Origin: Pseudomonadota bacterium
Lineage (GTDB): Bacteria > Pseudomonadota > Gammaproteobacteria > Arenicellales > Poriferihabitantaceae
Length of the DNA stretch: 10,222 bases
Reading direction: 5' to 3'
NCBI GenBank assembly: GCA_024226105.1
Contig: JAAELZ010000520.1
Coordinates: forward strand, 1-10,222
Shown here piece by piece: positions 6,614 through 10,222 of this stretch. Position 1 is the first letter of the stretch. Every line of letters starts with the position of its first letter. The position numbers were made by a program, and so were the translations under genes. The notes beneath the pieces are model-generated. The model was given only the letters and a program-made list of their open reading frames with translations. It was not told the DNA's origin and made no database searches.

Positions 6614-7084
6614 CTATTTGTTAATCCCCAACAACTCCACCTCAAAAACTAACGTAGAACCCGGTGAAATCTTACCTGCCGAACGATTCCCATAGGCTAA
6701 CTCGCTGGGAATAAACAAACGCGCTTTCTCCCCTACCACCATCAATTGTAAGCCTTCCGTCCAACCTTTGATCACCTGGTTTAATCCAAAACTAATCGGC
6801 TCACCCCGATTAACGGAGCTATCGAACACCGTGCCGTCCAACAATGTGCCATGATAATGTACTTTCACTTTATCCTTCGGTCCGGGATGTACATTTCCGG
6901 TACCGGCATTTATCACTTGATACTGCAACCCAGAAGGGAAAACCTGAACCCCTTCAATCGATTGATTTTTAGCCAAAAACGCAACGCCCATTTCAATATT
7001 ACCCTTAGCCGATTTGCCCCCGACAAATTGCTTGTATAAGACGAAGGCCGTTAAGGCTACGATGACCAATATAATGACTTTCAT
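6614..7084 (-). CDS. Membrane-anchored FKBP-type peptidyl-prolyl cis-trans isomerase
   Basis: A 156-residue protein. Residues about 3-17 form a hydrophobic N-terminal segment (signal anchor or uncleaved signal). Residues 29-56 (NIEMGVAFLAKN then GVQVFPSGLQYQVI) match the linker that joins the dimerisation helix to the FKBP domain in Mip, FkpA and FklB. The FKBP domain spans about 55-156 and keeps the active-site residues: Y77 in VHYHGTLLDG, F87-D88, V104-I105 and W108 in VIKGW, Y131 in AYGNR and F147. It should catalyse prolyl isomerisation and assist folding, here probably in the periplasm at the inner membrane. The long N-terminal dimerisation helices of Mip and FkpA are missing and replaced by the anchor. 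The ATG at 7084 has GAGA about ten bases upstream. Single gene; the MITE lies about 100 bp downstream. Confidence 0.94.
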   Translation of the reverse strand: MKVIILVIVALTAFVLYKQFVGGKSAKGNIEMGVAFLAKNQSIEGVQVFPSGLQYQVINAGTGNVHPGPKDKVKVHYHGTLLDGTVFDSSVNRGEPISFGLNQVIKGWTEGLQLMVVGEKARLFIPSELAYGNRSAGKISPGSTLVFEVELLGINK

Positions 7085-7185
7085 TAACGCATTTCTCGCT
7101 GTAATTTGGATGCCGGGAATGGTAACTGATTTGGCGGACTCGAGCGGCAGAAAAGTGCATGGAACGGTGATCTAAAATTGGCTGA

Positions 7186-7380
7186 AAACTGCTCAAGCAG
7201 GCGTTCGCGTTTTTGCACGGCCTCTGCCCAAACCCGTCGTTTATTAACGCCTTGGCTGGGATGGCTAAAAATGTCACTGCCTATGGTATCGCGGCGATGG
7301 CTTTAAACATTCGTAAAGGCGCAAAGTTTCTGCGACTGTATGGCTTGCCTGAGCCAGGTTTACAGGGTTGGTGTGCCTAA
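7186..7380 (+). pseudogene. Headless reading frame, possible C-terminal remnant of an insertion sequence transposase
   Basis: An open frame of 64 codons ends at TAA 7378-7380 and lacks a plausible start: there is an in-frame TGA at 7183, and the first ATG, at 7261, has no ribosome site. Its second half, TAYGIAAMALNIRKGAKF followed by LRLYGLPEPGLQGWCA, has the look of a DDE transposase tail (IS5/IS1182-like), where a small hydrophobic run and NI-KGA-F-LYG close the protein. Upstream, neighbouring frames contain more coding-like sequence broken by stops, as expected of a decayed gene. The identity is inferred from appearance only; it may be the tail of another kind of gene. The remnant sits just upstream of the AT-rich SDR gene. 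Confidence 0.35.
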
Positions 7381-7535
7381 ATTGTATAAAAAAGCAGAGA
7401 AATGATCAAAAGCACCTTAATTCAAGGCCATATTGTCCGACTTATCCGGAAAATGTCGAAAACAAAAGCGAAATTCAGGATTAACGACAAAAGTCAGCTG
7501 TTATGCTGAGGCCTCTATTCAATAGGGCTCATACC

Positions 7536-8510
7536 ATGACAAAAAAAATTGGAACACTTCATTTAGATAAGGTTATTGAAAATCACACTCAAGATATGGC
7601 GAACAAAGTTGTGGCCATAACGGGAACGACAAGCGGGACAGGTTTTGTGTGTGCAAGAGAGATTGCTAAATTGGGTGGAACGGTGCTGCTTTTGAATCGT
7701 GAAAGTGAACGTTCTGTAGCATCATTCAAACGCCTGAAAAAAGAAGTTCCAGGAGGGAAGTTGTTCACAGTTAGCTGTGATCTACAAGATTTTGAAAGCG
7801 TTCGGAATGCCATAGCTGAGATCAAATCAAACTATGATGTCATCGATGTCTTGTGTAATAACGCTGGCGTGATGGCGTTAAAAGAGCAGGCTACGAAGGA
7901 TGGGTATGATATTCAAATGCAAACAAACTGTCTTTCTCACTTCTTGTTGACAAAGGGATTGTTTCCTCTGCTAAAGAACAGCCGCGAGTCTCGTATTGTG
8001 AATCATTCGTCTATGGCAAGATTAGGAGCGCCACTGGAGATGAAGTATTTTGGTAAAAATAGTGGTGATTTGGGAGGAGATGGAACTGACGAAGAAAACT
8101 CCAGTTTTTCAGGCCCCCGATGGCAACGTTACCATCAAACGAAACTCGCCAATTGTGTGTTTACGTATGGCCTAAAACAGAAGTTAGCACAGCACAATAT
8201 TACTCACATAAAAGTGCTTTTAGCTCATCCAGGGCTTGCATTGACGAACTTACGATTTACGACTGCCGATAATGGAGGGATGGATGCTGATAGTCCTATT
8301 ATGGGAAATGCCCAGACTGCTGAAGACGGTGCCTTAGGTATTATCCGTGCGTGTATGGATAAAGACGCTGAATCTGGTCATTTCTACGGACCGAAAGAAT
8401 GGGCTGGTTTCCCAGAGTTATTGCCACCTGAAGATGTATTGCTTGACCCCCAAAACATTCAAATCAACTGGGAAGGATGCGAAGCTGCAGTTGGTAGATT
8501 TACTTTTTGA
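7536..8510 (+). CDS. Short-chain dehydrogenase/reductase (SDR), retinol dehydrogenase/WWOX-like
   Basis: A 324-residue classical SDR. It has the cofactor motif TGTTSGTG (29-36) after a VVAI strand, NNAG at 108-111, and catalytic Ser in IVNHSSMA (158 or 159). The Y-x-x-x-K pair is Y199 and K203 in RYHQTKLAN, and HPG is at 231-233. An insertion of about 20 residues between Ser and Tyr and an extended C-terminus give the longer form seen in retinol dehydrogenase and WW-domain oxidoreductase relatives. It should oxidise or reduce an alcohol/carbonyl with NAD(P)(H); the substrate is unknown. An ATG at 7503 in the same frame would add 11 residues, but the ATG at 7536 has AGGG about nine bases upstream and gives a more natural N-terminus. 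The gene is AT-richer than the dtd and M48 genes and follows a transposase-like remnant, which suggests acquisition by transfer. Confidence 0.9.
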   Translation: MTKKIGTLHLDKVIENHTQDMANKVVAITGTTSGTGFVCAREIAKLGGTVLLLNRESERSVASFKRLKKEVPGGKLFTVSCDLQDFESVRNAIAEIKSNYDVIDVLCNNAGVMALKEQATKDGYDIQMQTNCLSHFLLTKGLFPLLKNSRESRIVNHSSMARLGAPLEMKYFGKNSGDLGGDGTDEENSSFSGPRWQRYHQTKLANCVFTYGLKQKLAQHNITHIKVLLAHPGLALTNLRFTTADNGGMDADSPIMGNAQTAEDGALGIIRACMDKDAESGHFYGPKEWAGFPELLPPEDVLLDPQNIQINWEGCEAAVGRFTF

Positions 8511-8656
8511 CTGGATATTTCATGAATTTAGGTGATGATCGGGCAGGCCGGACTGCTAAACACCATGCTTAACGAAAATGTCTCCCGCTGGGCACTTATC
8601 TCGGTATTATTTCTGCATTGGAATAGACGTAACACGTTTTAAACCGCTCACGTTTA

Positions 8657-9094
8657 TCAATTCTCAAGAAGAAAGGTTACCGGGCCATCGTTTTGCAACA
8701 AAACCTGCATATCAGCACCGAACTGGCCAGTGGCAACAGGGGAATGCTGTGACTGGATACGTTCGACTACGCGGTTAAATAAGCGTTCACCTTCGGCGGG
8801 TGTTGCGGCAGTAGAAAACCCGGGTCGTAGTCCCTTATGCGTATCGGCTGACAGGGTAAACTGCGATACCAATAATATACTGCCATCGACTTGCCCGATG
8901 TTCAAATTCATTCGCCCCTGCTCATCTGCGAACAGGCGGTATTTCAATAGACGATCAGCCAGAGTGTCCACATTTTGCTCGGTATCATGTGCATCAATAC
9001 CGACCAAAACCAGCATCCCGTGTTTTATCCCACCGACTATTGAGTCATTTACGGTGACATGGGCGTGTTTTACCCTCTGTATCAATGCTTTCAT
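8657..9094 (-). CDS. dtd: D-aminoacyl-tRNA deacylase
   Basis: A 145-residue protein, exactly the usual size. It carries both hallmark motifs of DTD: SQFTL (77-81), with the catalytic-side Ser/Gln/Thr, and NDGPVT (135-140), containing the Gly-cisPro pair that rejects L-amino acids. It also has MKALIQRV at the start and TGQFGADMQV at 122-131. The cytoplasmic dimer hydrolyses D-aminoacyl-tRNAs, and also glycine mischarged on tRNA-Ala, recycling tRNA and protecting translation. The ATG at 9094 lies only seven bases after the stop of the DUF4124 gene, so the two are very likely co-transcribed and perhaps translationally coupled, since the ribosome site is poor. It converges with the SDR gene across a 146-bp gap with no clear terminator. 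Confidence 0.97.
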   Translation of the reverse strand: MKALIQRVKHAHVTVNDSIVGGIKHGMLVLVGIDAHDTEQNVDTLADRLLKYRLFADEQGRMNLNIGQVDGSILLVSQFTLSADTHKGLRPGFSTAATPAEGERLFNRVVERIQSQHSPVATGQFGADMQVLLQNDGPVTFLLEN

Positions 9095-9101
9095 GTAGGG
9101 A

Positions 9102-9437
9102 TCAAAATAGTAGCCCGGGAAGGGTATTGGTGTCCTGTTTCATTTTCCGCTTTTTCTTTTCGGTCTGTTTGAGTTCCTCGACCGTTTGCTTTTTCTGATG
9201 GCGGTTTTGCTGCTGTTTCTCCAGTGATTGTTGTAACTCTTTTTGTTGTTGCAGCGTGGCCTCTACTTCTTCCCGGGATGGCTCCGGCGGGATATCGACA
9301 ATTTTTGCGTCGCTATTGTCATCCGGTTTGATGGTTGAATAGAACACCTTGCCCTCTTCATCAACAGTTTTATAAATAGTCTGGGCATGGGCGGTGGCCA
9401 GGAAACAGAATAGACAGATTAAGCTTAGCAATTTCAT
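9102..9437 (-). CDS. DUF4124 domain-containing secreted protein with Gln/Lys-rich coiled coil
   Basis: A 111-residue protein. Residues 1-18 are a typical signal peptide ending AHA, with predicted cleavage before Q19. The DUF4124 signature follows immediately: IYKTVDEEGKVFYST (21-35), then P and I/V residues of the short domain to about 52. Residues about 54-100 are very rich in Glu, Gln and Lys and should form a helix or coiled coil; the tail NTLPGLLF is hydrophobic. DUF4124 proteins are small periplasmic or envelope proteins common in Gammaproteobacteria and have no established function. This is the first gene of a two-gene unit with dtd, seven bases apart; a functional link to tRNA proofreading is not implied. 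The ATG at 9437 is the natural start because the signal peptide follows it directly. Confidence 0.93.
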   Translation of the reverse strand: MKLLSLICLFCFLATAHAQTIYKTVDEEGKVFYSTIKPDDNSDAKIVDIPPEPSREEVEATLQQQKELQQSLEKQQQNRHQKKQTVEELKQTEKKKRKMKQDTNTLPGLLF

Positions 9438-9679
9438 CGTATTTCAGGTAACTCACGATATTGAAGGCTGTCAGATACCTGTCTCCTAAATTGTTGATAT
9501 ACTAGGCTTATCCTATCATATCGGTGGCTGACTCTGCTGAAATATTGAATGCTAAGTTTTCTTTTTTATCAAAAGGAGCTTTGAATATGGGGCTGATCAA
9601 AGCCTCACAAATTTTCAATCCCTTTTTGCCGGGTGAGCGAGTAGAATCCAGAGGAAGCACTGAATCAATCCGTATTTTC
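9438..9679. promoter_or_regulatory. Divergent promoter region of DUF4124-dtd and the M48 protease gene
   Basis: AT-rich spacer between two divergent genes that must hold both promoters. TATACT within TTGATATACT (about 9497-9506) matches a -10 hexamer at five of six positions on the plus strand, but the hexamer 17 bases upstream is a poor -35. I would not assign start sites from sequence alone. Confidence 0.25.
9573..9578 (+). promoter_or_regulatory. Strong ribosome binding site AAGGAG pointing to an upstream start
   Basis: AAGGAG lies eight bases before an ATG at 9587 that is in frame with the M48 lipoprotein gene and joined to it by 31 sense codons. The ATG at 9680, which opens the lipoprotein signal, has no such site. 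This RBS therefore decides between a 31-residue-extended product and an internal start. Confidence 0.55.
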
Positions 9680-10222
9680 ATGAATTTTCAAAAAACAATC
9701 CTGAGTTTAACCCTGTTGTTTGTGCTGGCTGCATGTGCAACCAGCCCTACCGGGCGACGCCAGTTGATGCTGGTGTCGGAACAGCAGGCTATCAGCGAAT
9801 CGGCGCAGGCCTATGTGCAGACGATGGTGCCGCTGGAAAAGCAGGGCAAAATTAATAGCGATCCGGCACTTACAGCCAGAGTGGAGCGCATCACAGGGCG
9901 TCTGGTGACCGAAGCTATTAGTATGCGCCCGGACTCAGCCGACTGGAAATGGTCAATGAAAATCATAGATGCCCCGGAAACGGTGAATGCCTGGTGTATG
10001 GCGGGGGGGCGTATGGCGCTGTATACCGGGCTGGTGCAGAAAGTTCAGCCCAGCGACGATGAACTCGCGCAGGTTATCGGTCACGAAATTGCCCATGCCC
10101 TGGCCAACCACACCGCAGAAAAAATGTCTGTGGCCATGGCCAGCTCTATCGGTGTTCTGGCGGTGGCCGTTGCAACAGATCGTCGTGGAGCGGGGGCAAC
10201 GGCTGCGGCGGCTGCCACACTC
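9680..10222 (+). CDS. M48 family metallopeptidase, predicted lipoprotein, C-terminus cut off
   Basis: 181 codons are visible. Residues 1-19 form a lipoprotein signal peptide with a hydrophobic core and lipobox LAAC (C19), followed by the family's ATSPTGRRQLMLVSE. The peptidase domain begins at about 35 and shows NAWCMAGGRMALYTGLV (103-119) and the zinc motif HEIAHALANH (135-144), with E136 as catalytic base. The third zinc ligand, a Glu in a later helix, lies past the edge. After HEIAH comes an Ala/Val-rich helix. E. coli relatives LoiP and YcaL act at the outer membrane in envelope quality control; a similar role is inferred. The residue after C19 is Ala, not Asp, which favours outer-membrane sorting. 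The ATG at 9680 was chosen because it places the signal peptide at the N-terminus, but the in-frame ATG at 9587 has the better ribosome site and would add 31 residues. Confidence 0.93.
   Translation, partial: MNFQKTILSLTLLFVLAACATSPTGRRQLMLVSEQQAISESAQAYVQTMVPLEKQGKINSDPALTARVERITGRLVTEAISMRPDSADWKWSMKIIDAPETVNAWCMAGGRMALYTGLVQKVQPSDDELAQVIGHEIAHALANHTAEKMSVAMASSIGVLAVAVATDRRGAGATAAAAATL

Noticed and set aside
7005..7277. Minus-strand frame of 90 codons upstream of the FKBP gene
   Set aside because: It overlaps the FKBP N-terminus in another frame and has no motif; the plus-strand remnant explains the coding look better.
8730..9098. Plus-strand frame of 122 codons
   Set aside because: It is the exact antisense of dtd, which has full family motifs.
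1..10222. CRISPR array, tRNA or rRNA, toxin-antitoxin pair, or defence cluster
   Set aside because: No regularly spaced repeats, no cloverleaf with a TTCGAATC-type arm and no paired small overlapping genes with such motifs were found on either strand by eye.

Overview
The window looks like a chromosomal segment of a gammaproteobacterium. The evidence is an AsmA/YdbH-like envelope protein, a GlsB/YeaQ-type stress membrane protein, a Mip/FkpA-like FKBP, a DUF4124-dtd gene pair and an M48 lipoprotein metalloprotease. Most genes are moderate in GC. The MBL-fold gene is visibly GC-richer and the SDR gene AT-richer. No species can be named from the sequence alone, and no rRNA, tRNA or CRISPR array was seen.

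Layout, left to right. Positions 1-1634 (minus) hold a YdbH/AsmA-like anchored protein that runs off the left edge. At 1917-2672 (plus) is an MBL-fold hydrolase that has lost its site-1 zinc ligands. At 2865-3116 (minus) is a GlsB/YeaQ-family membrane protein. At 3274-3459 (plus) is the N-terminal stump of an ISNCY-like transposase, followed by about 355 bp without a convincing gene. At 3815-4969 (plus) is an unrecognised 384-residue protein. At 5194-6171 (minus) is a zinc-free MDR oxidoreductase. At 6345-6514 is a 170-bp MITE with near-perfect terminal inverted repeats and a 4-bp target duplication. At 6614-7084 (minus) is a membrane-anchored FKBP prolyl isomerase. At 7186-7380 (plus) is a headless reading frame that looks like a transposase tail. 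At 7536-8510 (plus) is an SDR oxidoreductase. At 8657-9094 and 9102-9437 (minus) are dtd and an upstream DUF4124 gene, probably co-transcribed. From 9680 (or 9587) to the right edge (plus) is an M48 lipoprotein protease.

Apart from DUF4124-dtd there is no clear operon. The segment is a mosaic of single genes, several concerned with the envelope (YdbH-like, GlsB, anchored FKBP, M48 protease, secreted DUF4124), with three traces of transposition between 3.2 and 7.4 kb. I found no evidence for a complete new multi-gene system. The items most worth a second look are the MBL protein with a site-2-only metal centre, the complete MITE, and the unassigned 384-residue protein.
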